DNA of 64,000 bases. It comes from Rahnella variigena (lineage in GTDB: Bacteria; Pseudomonadota; Gammaproteobacteria; Enterobacterales; Enterobacteriaceae). Below the pieces are notes generated by a model, which saw nothing but the letters and a program-made list of their open reading frames with translations, made no database searches and was not told where the DNA came from. The stretch lies in NCBI RefSeq assembly GCF_003610915.1, contig NZ_NSDJ01000001.1, positions 2,418,001 to 2,482,000 on the forward strand. The letters are read 5' to 3'. Below, in pieces: positions 24,551-32,513 of the stretch. Numbering within the stretch: position 1 is the first letter of the stretch; each line of letters begins with the position of its first letter. The position numbers were made by a program, and so were the translations under genes.

Positions 24551-25573
24551 ATGAGCAAGCGCAAATATCGTAAAACCACACAGACCACGACCACTGAAAG
24601 CCAGCAGGGCGCGGAGGTATTCAGCTTCGGTGATCCGACGCCGGTTTTAGACCGCCGCGAGATTCTGGATTACATCGAGTGCACAGGTAATGGCCGCTGG
24701 TATGAGCCGCCTGTCAGTTTCGACGGGCTTGCCCGCAGCCTGCGCGCCGCCGTTCATCACAGCTCCCCGATTTACGTGAAGCGCAATATCCTCGCTTCGA
24801 CATTTATCCCGCATCCGCTCCTGAGCCAGCAGGAGTTCAGCAAATTCGCGCTGGATTATCTGGTGTTCGGGAATGCGTATCTGGAACTGATCCGCAACCA
24901 GCTCGGCGAACCGCTGCGATTTGAGGCTGTGCCAGCTAAGTATGTTCGTCGCGGAGTGGAAGAGGGGACATATTGGTTTGTACAAGGTTGGAAGGAACCG
25001 CACCAGTTCGCAGCAGGCAGCATCTTTCATCTGATTGAACCGGATATTAACCAGGAGATTTACGGCCTGCCGGAATACCTGAGCGCGCTTAACTCTGCCT
25101 GGCTGAACGAGGCCGCAACACTGTTCCGCCGGAAGTATTACCAAAACGGTGCACACGCCGGCTACATCTTGTATATGACCGACGCCGCCCAGAGCAGCAG
25201 TGATATCGATTCAATGCGTAAGGCAATGAGGGACACCAAAGGCCTGGGAAACTTTCGCAACCTGTTCATGTACGCGCCGAACGGCAAGAAAGACGGCATT
25301 CAGATCCTGCCGCTAAGTGAGGTCGCCACCAAGGATGATTTCTTCAATATCAAGAAATCAAGCCGTGATGACCTGCTGAGCGCTCACCGCGTTCCACCGC
25401 AGATGATGGGGATCATACCTGATAATGCCGGAGGGTTTGGGGATGTGGAGAAGGCGGCGCAGGTGTTCGTTAGGAATGAGCTGACGCCGCTGCAGGAGAG
25501 GATGAAGGAGATAAATGCTTTAGATGGAGAAATTGTTATGATGTTTAGTAAATATCAGCTGACTAATAAGTAA
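24551..25573 (+). CDS. Q: Portal protein Q
   Basis: This 340-residue portal protein (P2 gpQ about 344) forms the dodecameric DNA entry ring. It starts MSKRKYRKTTQ and contains the family segment SAHRVPPQMMGIIPDNAGGFGDVEKAAQVF. It begins right after the P stop. The last 20 codons (MKEINALDGEIVMMF...) become AT-rich, marking the border with cargo DNA. Confidence 0.95.
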   Translation: MSKRKYRKTTQTTTTESQQGAEVFSFGDPTPVLDRREILDYIECTGNGRWYEPPVSFDGLARSLRAAVHHSSPIYVKRNILASTFIPHPLLSQQEFSKFALDYLVFGNAYLELIRNQLGEPLRFEAVPAKYVRRGVEEGTYWFVQGWKEPHQFAAGSIFHLIEPDINQEIYGLPEYLSALNSAWLNEAATLFRRKYYQNGAHAGYILYMTDAAQSSSDIDSMRKAMRDTKGLGNFRNLFMYAPNGKKDGIQILPLSEVATKDDFFNIKKSSRDDLLSAHRVPPQMMGIIPDNAGGFGDVEKAAQVFVRNELTPLQERMKEINALDGEIVMMFSKYQLTNK

Positions 25574-25579
25574 ATAGCC

Positions 25580-26233
25580 TTAATTATATAAGGATAATAG
25601 ACTGTAAACCCCAATTATTATCGGTAATGCCGCATAAAATAATATCATCAATGAATCTGTGTTTTTATATTTAGTGTGCATTTTGAACAGGTGTACTATC
25701 GAATCATTACTAAGTTTGTTTTTGATGAGTCGATCATATTCAACACTTAATATATCATAGTTATCCTCTGGTAATTGCTCGCTGGAATCTGAGCGATTAT
25801 CAATGAATTTTTTTCTTTTCTCCAAAATGGTAATGATTTCATCATGAATTAAATTTATTTTTTGGAAGCGAATGGTACTCCCAGTGATTAGGAGGTTGTT
25901 TATTTCAGCGATTTTTTCCATTGCATTTATAGTTGTGTATTTATATTTTTGTCGGTCAAGGAAAAATGAAAATGAAAATAAAGCCAATGAATAAGCGATA
26001 ACTATGCCTAAAATTAAGTGAAGATTTGAACCGGCATTAAGCTTATAACTTATCCCGCTAATATCACCATCTCCGATAGTGATATACCCACTTGAAAATA
26101 ATATCCCAATACAGGAAGTAATGATTAAAAAATTCGCACTTTTTTGTGTTGCTTCTGAACGGTAATCTTTCAGAAGAATATCCATTATATATGATATATT
26201 TTTCCCATCTAAATTATTTTCTGTATCGGTCAT
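25580..26233 (-). CDS. Three-TM membrane protein, cargo in the Q-A spot
   Basis: This 217-residue protein has an N-terminal cytoplasmic stretch and two membrane segments near residues 33-54 (ANFLIITSCIGILFSSGYI) and 70-93 (LHLILGIVIAYSLALFSFSFF). A long charged helical domain (100-185) and a final membrane segment (SLMILFYAALPIIIGVYSLLS) follow. I chose ATG 26233 because GAGG lies 7 nt upstream. It is strongly AT-rich and ends 6 bp from the end of convergent Q. In P2 this interval carries the exclusion genes tin and old. The architecture resembles small membrane effectors of anti-phage systems, but no family is recognised. Confidence 0.65.
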   Translation of the reverse strand: MTDTENNLDGKNISYIMDILLKDYRSEATQKSANFLIITSCIGILFSSGYITIGDGDISGISYKLNAGSNLHLILGIVIAYSLALFSFSFFLDRQKYKYTTINAMEKIAEINNLLITGSTIRFQKINLIHDEIITILEKRKKFIDNRSDSSEQLPEDNYDILSVEYDRLIKNKLSNDSIVHLFKMHTKYKNTDSLMILFYAALPIIIGVYSLLSLYN

Positions 26234-26282
26234 AGTGTGCCTCATGAAAATTAATGTTAAGGGGGGCTTACCCCCTCAGGAG

Positions 26283-26552
26283 TTAGAGTATAACTAAGGA
26301 TCTTGAGTCAGGATTGAAATATTTTCCAACAGTGAGGTTCGTTCCTTCGTATTCAGTGTCGATTCCTGATGTTGCATAGATTAACTGAAAATCATGCGTA
26401 TATTTAGAGGTTTCATTAACAATGATTTTTTGCAAATTATAGTTTCGATCTTTCTCCATGCCATCTAACATCAAGAAATTCCCCAAATTCATGTAAGCAT
26501 GTGTAACCCTATAGTAAATCTTATGATAAATGCTCACAAGAAAAAGAGACAA
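26283..26552 (-). pseudogene. Remnant of an SMC-like ATPase (C-terminal fragment)
   Basis: The 89 codons ending at 26283 read like the end of an ABC/SMC-type ATPase: FLMLDGMEKDR resembles Walker B, and FQLIYATSGID...YEGTNLTVGKYF resembles the switch region and C-terminal strand of DUF2326-like ATPases. There is no ATG with RBS in a suitable place (the frame opens at TTG 26552), no Walker A or signature motif, and the upstream DNA belongs to another small gene. It is AT-rich like the membrane gene next to it. I read it as the leftover of a larger, probably defence-related, ATPase gene. The family assignment is tentative. Confidence 0.45.
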
Positions 26553-26757
26553 TTGGAGTAAAAGCGCGCAATGCTATCCCCGCCACGCCTGCCCGCTTTA
26601 TGGGGCGCTTTTGATGCAGTTGCGTGATCCACTGTGATCCACGCCAGCACTGGTGTCGCGGGGAGAAAAGAGCAGGGCGATCACAATGCAAAATCATGCA
26701 CTCACTGCATGCAGAGCTTACAAAGAGAGATCGCCCGCAATCCTGGCTATTCTTCAT
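26521..26757 (-). CDS. Possible small phage protein overlapping the SOS gene
   Basis: This 78-codon frame starts at ATG 26757, 11 nt inside the end of the upstream 63-residue gene, which would allow coupled translation. It encodes a Cys- and His-containing basic protein (MKNSQDCGRSLFVSSACSEC...IALRAFTPIVSFSCEHLS). Its 3' end overlaps the ATPase remnant in another frame. No strong RBS is present and no family is recognised. It could be a chance frame, but the composition matches small proteins often annotated in enterobacterial prophages. Confidence 0.3.
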   Translation of the reverse strand: MKNSQDCGRSLFVSSACSECMILHCDRPALFSPRHQCWRGSQWITQLHQKRPIKRAGVAGIALRAFTPIVSFSCEHLS

Positions 26758-26938
26758 CGTCGTAAACAGAGAATGGCACTGACGGCGTATCTGCTTCATC
26801 CAGAACGCTGTCGGCCATATCAGAGATCATTTCCATCACCAGCGCGTAGTCGTCATTTTTGCACTGGCCTGACTGTGCTATGTCAGCCATAAGCCGGATT
26901 TTTATCAAAGCCATCTTTAGCTCATGAGAGGATTCCAT
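26747..26938 (-). CDS. SOS-controlled small acidic phage protein
   Basis: This 63-residue acidic protein (MESSHELKMALIKIRLMADIAQSG...YDDEE) is predicted helical. Its start is preceded by GGAGTG and, 17 bp further up, a near-perfect LexA box. It lies just downstream of the replication gene A. In phage 186 the SOS-induced gene tum encodes an antirepressor, and this gene has comparable control, though the sequence does not resemble what I recall of Tum or DinI. A role in induction is inferred from the regulation only. Confidence 0.65.
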   Translation of the reverse strand: MESSHELKMALIKIRLMADIAQSGQCKNDDYALVMEMISDMADSVLDEADTPSVPFSVYDDEE

Positions 26939-26954
26939 TACTCACTCCAATGCA

Positions 26955-26970
26955 CTGTTTATTTATACAG
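26955..26970 (-). promoter_or_regulatory. LexA (SOS) box
   Basis: The minus strand CTGTATAAATAAACAG matches CTG-N10-CAG with AT-rich centre and flanking A/T (ACTGTTTATTTATACAGT on the plus strand). It is 17 bp before the ATG of the 63-residue gene, a position that would block its promoter. Confidence 0.78.
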
Positions 26971-27055
26971 TATAATATTACCATTCCTTAACAAATTCCA
27001 ATAAAAACTGAATGTTACTTTTTAACCAATAGCTTAGATGAATGTTTAAACAGTC

Positions 27056-29311
27056 CTAATCGTCATAAAATTCCTGCCAGTCCATAAGAGGGGGATGATG
27101 GATCACAACATCACCAAAACTCATTTTGGCTCCCCTGGTTAACGCTTCCAGCTCCCATCTTTGAGCTTTGATATCGTATTTAAGCAATTCTTGTTCAATC
27201 TGAGGCAATCGCGCCCGTTCTTCAGGCGTTAATCTTGCTGATGGGGCAACATCGCGACCCTTTGTTGGGTCAAAACTTCGCTGCGCCTTGCTGACTCTCG
27301 GTGTTTCCTCCCTTAAACGCACCACAATCGCCCTCACGGCGGCTGTGTCTGTCCAGTCAATAACTCGCAGGTTGTCAGAATTAGACGTTGTAAGGTCGCT
27401 CCCAGTCTTGCTATCGCGCCTATTTGCAGCCTGTTTCTTTCCACCTAACCCACAGTTATTGACAGGACTCCGAGGCGCGCCGTGGGCGCTTTTTGAGGTC
27501 AAAACCTCAACGTCAACGGCGGAAGAAACGATGCGCCATTGAGTTGTACGGGTTTCATAAACGCGGGAGTCGCCGAGGTGAGGCGCGAAAATACCCACAA
27601 CCTTTTTCACTTCTTCATCGTATGCGTTCAGCTCGTCAGCTACGCGGCGGGCTACGCGCACAGTCTGATCGTCGCGAGGCACATTTGCGCCGCCCTGGGC
27701 TGACATGTACGCCATAAAATCACCGGCATCAGCAGCAGCACGGACAGCTTCCACTTCTTCGTCAAAGGTTTCAGTCAGACTGATGGAACGGATGCGGCGG
27801 CACTCACGGTATGAACCCATGGTAGGCAGGCCGATAGGATGAAATTGAGGGATCCGCCAGGTAGCAGCCCAGGCGGTGACAGCAGCAGCGGAGTCCGTCA
27901 GCAACTCGCCGGTTTCGTGGTCGCGCTCGCCTTCCAGTGCATAACCGTCGATGTTTTTTGCGATGTATTTGGCGATGTAGCCAGCCGCGCCTCCACGGTT
28001 CAGGTGCTTACAGTCAAACCGGTTTTTAGCTGCGCCGCGTTCATCACCGTCTTCTTTCATGGCATATTTGCGCATGATATCGATCACCCGCTGACGCATG
28101 GCGGGCTTGGTGAATAACATCATGTGCCAGTGCGGGGTCGCGTCGTGGTGAGGCTCAACAACGCGCATCCCGTAAACGGACAGGCCGCTATCTTTGAACG
28201 CGGTGCGCATTTTGCTCCAGATCCCGCACAGATAACGCTGCGCATCTTTTGGGGTATAGGCTTCTTTGTCCCAGGCGTGATTTCGCTGAACGCGTTTTTT
28301 ATCACCCTTGCCCACCATGCGGGTCGGGTGATATTTGGAAGGCGTGGTGATGGTCAGAAACATCCCGACGTCGCCATTTGCAGCGGCATATTTTTCGGTG
28401 CCGGCGATCGTACTCATTAACTCCATGCGGCGGATTTCAGGGTTTGAAATACTCGCCATCACTTTGTCGATCAGACTGAAACGCTCGCCGGTTTCGATGT
28501 TTTCCAGGTAGCAGCTTTTCAGATAGTCGAGATTCGACAGACGGCGCGCACGTACTTCACGGATAGCCTGCTTACTGGCATACGGGGAGGCGTCACGGTT
28601 CACCTTGCCGATGGCGATCAGCAAGGATTCACGCCAGCGTGTGCGCTGGCCTTTAAACTGGCGTAACCACCAATCCGGATTAACCAGGCGCGACATGGAG
28701 GCGATAGCGGAAACGGCATCCAGCTTGCCTTTGCAAAATCTTGTCCAGTATATCGGGGTGACATTGAAAGCCTGTGCCATACCTGCGATTTCGCTGTACA
28801 GCTCGCACTGGATATCATCCTCAAAAAGAATCGAATTATCCCCGTTGTATTGAGCAAGCAGCTGATAACAACGATCTTCAAAGATTTCTTTGAGTTGTCC
28901 GGCAATGTCCTGCGCGAACCGCCGCAGCGGTTTATCGCTCATGCTCGGCAGGCCGTGATAAGTGTCTGCCTGAGACATGAATTTCATGGAAGCTTTAACA
29001 TTCATCGCATAAGCGGCATTGACCGCTTCGACGCGGGGAAGGATGCTGCGACCAAGGGTATATACCAGATATTTATTGGCAGCGTGGATACCCTGGGTTT
29101 TCAGCAGATACGCATGACGGCCTGTGAAAATTTCCCGCAGGTCGGTAGAGAGGTTTTTTACTCTGATTAAAACAGCTTGCCCCTGATCATATTCATCACG
29201 GGTAAGCGGTCTTTCCAGCCCAGAAACGGCCTGGCGTGGTTTGTTCCAGGGAAACGCCCAAGCTTCGGGCGTTTTAATCTGTGGAGTGAAGCGACTTAAA
29301 CTCACTCGCAC
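27056..29311 (-). CDS. A: Replication initiation endonuclease A (HUH)
   Basis: This 751-residue rolling-circle initiator (P2 gpA about 761) nicks the origin and stays bound to the 5' end. The HUH motif is PHWHMMLF (about residue 394) and the two catalytic tyrosines are in YIAKYIAK (about 445). The start is GTG 29311, overlapping the end of the PAPS-reductase-like gene. In P2 the origin lies within A; I could not locate the nick site. It is the last gene of the early operon. Confidence 0.95.
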   Translation of the reverse strand: MRVSLSRFTPQIKTPEAWAFPWNKPRQAVSGLERPLTRDEYDQGQAVLIRVKNLSTDLREIFTGRHAYLLKTQGIHAANKYLVYTLGRSILPRVEAVNAAYAMNVKASMKFMSQADTYHGLPSMSDKPLRRFAQDIAGQLKEIFEDRCYQLLAQYNGDNSILFEDDIQCELYSEIAGMAQAFNVTPIYWTRFCKGKLDAVSAIASMSRLVNPDWWLRQFKGQRTRWRESLLIAIGKVNRDASPYASKQAIREVRARRLSNLDYLKSCYLENIETGERFSLIDKVMASISNPEIRRMELMSTIAGTEKYAAANGDVGMFLTITTPSKYHPTRMVGKGDKKRVQRNHAWDKEAYTPKDAQRYLCGIWSKMRTAFKDSGLSVYGMRVVEPHHDATPHWHMMLFTKPAMRQRVIDIMRKYAMKEDGDERGAAKNRFDCKHLNRGGAAGYIAKYIAKNIDGYALEGERDHETGELLTDSAAAVTAWAATWRIPQFHPIGLPTMGSYRECRRIRSISLTETFDEEVEAVRAAADAGDFMAYMSAQGGANVPRDDQTVRVARRVADELNAYDEEVKKVVGIFAPHLGDSRVYETRTTQWRIVSSAVDVEVLTSKSAHGAPRSPVNNCGLGGKKQAANRRDSKTGSDLTTSNSDNLRVIDWTDTAAVRAIVVRLREETPRVSKAQRSFDPTKGRDVAPSARLTPEERARLPQIEQELLKYDIKAQRWELEALTRGAKMSFGDVVIHHPPLMDWQEFYDD

Positions 29312-30309
29312 ACACCGGCATAAACGCTGTTACAGAGAGTTTGGTCAGTTGCACACAGCAGCAAATCAAATTGATTCCCGCCACGAGTTGTCAAAGCCCA
29401 ATCTTTATAGGTATGAATACCATGCGATTTTAGACTGACATCAGTGCCGTTCTTTGTTGCCTTTTTAGGATCGTGTCCAGCATGAAAAAATACTGCATTT
29501 CCTCTGCGTGAACAGGCTGCGACAATCTCCTCCCATTCTGAAAGACGCTTCATTTGTTCAGGCCAGCGTAGGAAAATCTGAGCCAACTCAGCTTTAACAA
29601 CATTCACGCATGGCATGCAACCAACCCGATTGCAGCCCTGTTGATAAAGTGGATTGGGTTTTATTCCGTGTCGCTTTGCCAGGGCAAAGACATCATCATG
29701 CGTCCAGTTAAGGATCGGGCGATAAATATTCAGTCCTTTACCCAGGTCAAAACCAGATTCCCATTCAGCTAATGAAGCACGCTCCGGGGACTCCTGAGCA
29801 CGAACCCCCTGCCATAAAACGACTTCGCCAAATTGAGTGAGTAATGGGTTAACAAACTGGTCTCGCACAGGGTCATGTTTAAGTTCAATTGAACAAAAAC
29901 GCGCTTTTGATGAAGGAAAACGCCCCTTCCACATGCACAGGTCTAAGAACGGATTGCCCGTTGGATGAAGCGTTTTTAGTGCAGTGTCGATTATTTTTTT
30001 GGCCTGTTCAAAAGTAAATCCGCATTCCTCAGTAAGAGATACAGGCCATTTTTCAGAAATAAACTTTCTCTTTTGAGAAATGCGATCGGCAAAATTAGCT
30101 TTGACTCTTTTCACCGTTCCCAGCTTTCCCTCCAGGTAAGATAAATAATCCAGAGTTTGCGGATGCTCATGACCAGTATCTGCAAAGACAGCCGTATACA
30201 ACACACCAGCTTCACGAGCCAACAGCCACTGAGCCAGCGAATCTTTCCCGCCTGAAATAGTAATTGCGTTCATTGCTTCCGCATTAAAACAGCGGTTATC
30301 AATTACCAT
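29302..30309 (-). CDS. PAPS reductase / PP-loop ATPase family protein
   Basis: This 335-residue protein carries the PP-loop motif SGGKDS near residue 20 and a Cys cluster (CNRVGCMPCVN, about residues 218-228) that could bind an Fe-S cluster or zinc. Such proteins activate a substrate with ATP (sulfate, tRNA bases, or DNA sulfur in DndC-like enzymes). ATG 30309 overlaps the preceding mini-gene stop as TGATG and follows GGTGG. It sits in the early operon between the TraR-like gene and A. Relatives occur in enterobacterial prophages; the substrate is unknown. DNA modification, anti-restriction or sulfur metabolism are all possible. Confidence 0.75.
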   Translation of the reverse strand: MVIDNRCFNAEAMNAITISGGKDSLAQWLLAREAGVLYTAVFADTGHEHPQTLDYLSYLEGKLGTVKRVKANFADRISQKRKFISEKWPVSLTEECGFTFEQAKKIIDTALKTLHPTGNPFLDLCMWKGRFPSSKARFCSIELKHDPVRDQFVNPLLTQFGEVVLWQGVRAQESPERASLAEWESGFDLGKGLNIYRPILNWTHDDVFALAKRHGIKPNPLYQQGCNRVGCMPCVNVVKAELAQIFLRWPEQMKRLSEWEEIVAACSRRGNAVFFHAGHDPKKATKNGTDVSLKSHGIHTYKDWALTTRGGNQFDLLLCATDQTLCNSVYAGVCE

Positions 30310-30392
30310 CACATGCCACCTTTAATATCAGAGAAGAAATAGCGGGCTGCGTTCACGCCAAGGAGAAGAAGAACTATTGAGAAATAGATCAT
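30309..30392 (-). CDS. 27-residue membrane mini-protein
   Basis: A 27-codon gene (MIYFSIVLLLLGVNAARYFF...) encodes one membrane-spanning helix. Its ATG 30392 overlaps the TraR-like stop as ATGA, and its TGA overlaps the next ATG as TGATG. A GGAGA RBS lies 5 nt upstream. The perfect coupling on both sides argues that it is translated. Function unknown. Confidence 0.6.
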   Translation of the reverse strand: MIYFSIVLLLLGVNAARYFFSDIKGGM

Positions 30393-30613
30393 TGTTTTCT
30401 CCGGTAATGTCTGGCGTTCAACTCAGCGAGTTCCTTGCAATAGACACAAAGCTCAACCCCTGGCAGAGCTGCTCGGCGTTCCTTCGGTATTGGGCGGTCA
30501 CAGTCGATGCAGAACATTGCGGAAATGCCCGCAACAGTTGCGCGGGCGGCTTGGATTTGGGCGGAAAGAATGAGGTCAGCGCGTTCCTGAGCGGTGTCGA
30601 TCACATCAGCCAT
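30389..30613 (-). CDS. TraR/DksA-type zinc-finger protein
   Basis: This 74-residue protein has a C4 zinc finger (CIDCDRPIP...GVELCVYCKE) and a short N-terminal helix. It is like TraR and the P2 orf82 family, which can bind the secondary channel of RNA polymerase and mimic DksA with ppGpp. It is part of the early operon, 2 bp after the DUF2732 gene. Confidence 0.9.
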   Translation of the reverse strand: MADVIDTAQERADLILSAQIQAARATVAGISAMFCIDCDRPIPKERRAALPGVELCVYCKELAELNARHYRRKQ

Positions 30614-30615
30614 TG

Positions 30616-30894
30616 TTACGCCTCCGCTTCACTTTGAATTCGGTTAGCCTCAATGCGTAGTGCCTCCGCAGCTTCAATCCCTGTCATTTCACGTTTGAGG
30701 ATAAAACTGGCAATCGCTTCCAGGCGGCCAGCAAATACAACCGCTCGATTGGCGCGTTCTTCATTACGAGCAGTATTCAGCATCAACGATAAATCAGGAA
30801 CCGAGGTGTAATCGCGTTCTGGTGAAGCTAAATCAATGCCCATAACCGGCAAACCAACAATATTCTGACGGGTGTTATCAATCATATTTTTCAT
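30616..30894 (-). CDS. DUF2732 family early protein
   Basis: This 92-residue helical protein resembles the DUF2732 family found beside the TraR-like gene in P2/186-like phages (LSLMLNTARNEERANRAVVFAGRLEAIA). ATG 30894 follows CAGGAGT. The function is unknown. Confidence 0.8.
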   Translation of the reverse strand: MKNMIDNTRQNIVGLPVMGIDLASPERDYTSVPDLSLMLNTARNEERANRAVVFAGRLEAIASFILKREMTGIEAAEALRIEANRIQSEAEA

Positions 30895-30959
30895 ATAAGA
30901 ACTCCTGTTTTGGGCAAAAGAATGCCCGGCGGGTTGACGCCAGTTAATTTGGATTTGGG

Positions 30960-31262
30960 TTAGTGTTTAATGTTTATCTTGCAGTCATCTTCACTGATAA
31001 ATTTCGGCAGTGATTCAGTTAAACCAAGCAAAGAATTTAGCGCCGCAACTACTTGATGCCTTTCCGTCGGCGTTAATTCAGCAAACTTCATCTCAAGATG
31101 GCGACGAGATAAGCCAGCATGAAAACAGATTGTTCTACGCATATGCAGCGGCTGAGTATCAAATGTTTCCTGCGCTACGTTCTTTCTAAATTCAAACATC
31201 TCTTTAATTCTGGAAAGATGTTTCTTGCCTATTTGAATATGTTCTTCATTCACTAAAGACAT
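30960..31262 (-). CDS. DUF5347-like early protein
   Basis: This 100-residue protein contains LHMRRTICFHAGLSRRHLEMKFAELTPTERHQVVAALNSL, which resembles DUF5347 proteins of P2-like prophages (ELT..ER..V..A.N). I chose ATG 31262 because GAGG precedes it by 5 nt, overlapping the fil stop. Function unknown. Confidence 0.6.
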   Translation of the reverse strand: MSLVNEEHIQIGKKHLSRIKEMFEFRKNVAQETFDTQPLHMRRTICFHAGLSRRHLEMKFAELTPTERHQVVAALNSLLGLTESLPKFISEDDCKINIKH

Positions 31263-31269
31263 AATCACC

Positions 31270-31440
31270 TCAACTAAACAGACGCTTTAAAAGCGGTTTT
31301 GAATTTCTCACGGCCTGCGGGGCAGTGGCTTGTGACATTGAAGGGTTCCAACGCTTTCCACCTGGCAATTCAATGCAACCATGGTCGAAATGACGAGAAG
31401 GACTTTGCTGTTTTAAAAATGGAGCAATAGAAACAGCCAT
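31270..31440 (-). CDS. fil: Filamentation protein Fil family
   Basis: This 56-residue protein begins MAVSIAPFLKQQSPSRHFDHG and contains GGKRWNPSMSQA. That is the layout of the Fil family of 186-like phages, whose expression blocks cell division and makes the host filament. It begins 2 nt after the CII gene stop (TAAATATG) and its own stop overlaps the RBS of the next gene, so it fills what would otherwise look like a gap. The name rests on remembered family sequence. Confidence 0.75.
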   Translation of the reverse strand: MAVSIAPFLKQQSPSRHFDHGCIELPGGKRWNPSMSQATAPQAVRNSKPLLKRLFS

Positions 31441-31442
31441 AT

Positions 31443-31949
31443 TTACATCAGCCCATTTGTCGTGACGCTTGCAATAGCACCAACTGCAGATGCCAGGGCA
31501 GGGGATGCCTGTACTCGGCCTTGAACAACTAAACCGATCAGCGATAGATGGCGAATACCGGCATTAACACCTTCGAGTAAGGACATACGACGCTGAGAGC
31601 TAACCGCACCACCTTTAACTGCATCAGCTGCAATAGAACCTACGGCGGCGGTTGCCTGTAATGCGTAGGTAGAAAGATTAGAAGTAGCAATCTCATTGAT
31701 CGGAACTGACGGCAGGCAATTTATCTGTGCAAGCATGCCATCGAGAAGGGCTGCATCCTCAGTCAAATCAGTGATTAAAAGAACTTCCTCACAGGTTAGC
31801 TTATGAGGTTGTTCAGGGTTGAACTTATTGCGCAGGATTTGGGGTTTAGTGCCCATCAGCGCGGCAAGTTCGGTAAGGTTATGACGATTCACAAATGCCT
31901 TACATGCATCGTCAAAGTGAGCGTGTTTGGAAACGCGATAATCAAACAT
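31443..31949 (-). CDS. Phage regulatory protein CII family (CP76)
   Basis: This 168-residue protein has an N-terminal helix-turn-helix (LTELAALMGTKPQILRNKFNP) and the Ala-rich C-terminal half of the 186 CII/CP76 family. In phage 186 CII activates transcription for establishing lysogeny. The start follows AGGGA. It lies directly after the Cox-like gene in the early operon. Confidence 0.88.
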   Translation of the reverse strand: MFDYRVSKHAHFDDACKAFVNRHNLTELAALMGTKPQILRNKFNPEQPHKLTCEEVLLITDLTEDAALLDGMLAQINCLPSVPINEIATSNLSTYALQATAAVGSIAADAVKGGAVSSQRRMSLLEGVNAGIRHLSLIGLVVQGRVQASPALASAVGAIASVTTNGLM

Positions 31950-31980
31950 TGTTAGTCCCTGCTAGTTTGAATAATCTGAC

Positions 31981-32397
31981 TCAACGATTTATGTAACGGC
32001 ACTTGATGGCTTGCTGGCGGTTTTTCTCACGCCAGGCCTCAAGATTGATCAGGGCATTGCCATGACGTTCCATAACAACAGTTTGCATTTGACCTGTTTT
32101 ACGGTTTTTGCGCTGCTGGGTGATTGTGGTTGAAGGGGTTGGGGCAAGAAGTACAACACCGTTCGCGATCCACTTTTCGAGGACTGCGGAGCTGATGCCG
32201 TTAATTGCAGCAAAATCTTTTTTAGAGATTGTCGGGGAGTTAGCGAGTGTGGTCAGTTGCAAACTTATTGAGTTCACAATGGTCGCAGACAGGGCTGATT
32301 CTAAAGCCGGTAGCAACTGGGATACTACAGAGTTTAACAATTCCTTAGAAACGGCAGTCTTATCAACGGCTACTTGAATTGCATTCTGTTCAGACAT
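31981..32397 (-). CDS. cox: Cox/Apl-like excisionase and regulator
   Basis: This 138-residue protein has a winged-helix region (SKKDFAAINGISSAVLEKWIANGV) and the C-terminal INLEAWREKNRQQAIKCRY typical of the Cox family. Cox/Apl proteins repress the lysogenic promoter and direct excision. It is the first early gene, divergent from the repressor. The N-terminal 55 residues exceed the usual Cox length and form an extra helical region. Confidence 0.85.
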   Translation of the reverse strand: MSEQNAIQVAVDKTAVSKELLNSVVSQLLPALESALSATIVNSISLQLTTLANSPTISKKDFAAINGISSAVLEKWIANGVVLLAPTPSTTITQQRKNRKTGQMQTVVMERHGNALINLEAWREKNRQQAIKCRYINR

Positions 32398-32448
32398 AAA
32401 GCAAAATCTCCTTTTAAGCAGTTTGAGTTCTACTGTGTAACATATGGC

Positions 32449-32499
32449 GTGTTTTCACTTTAGATCACAAATGTGCTCATGTAAATCACTTTCGTGCTC
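32449..32499. promoter_or_regulatory. Repressor operators in the lysogeny switch
   Basis: Two direct repeats, ATCACAAATGTGCTC (32464-32478) and ATCACTTTCGTGCTC (32485-32499), lie 21 bp apart, two helical turns. Each holds a CAC-N4-GTG dyad. A third related motif in the opposite arrangement (GTG-TTTT-CAC, 32449-32458) lies 17 bp upstream. They fill the divergent promoter region between cox and the repressor gene and are likely its operators. Promoter -35/-10 elements could not be assigned with confidence. Confidence 0.6.
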
Positions 32500-32513
32500 G
32501 CCTTGGTGGATCT

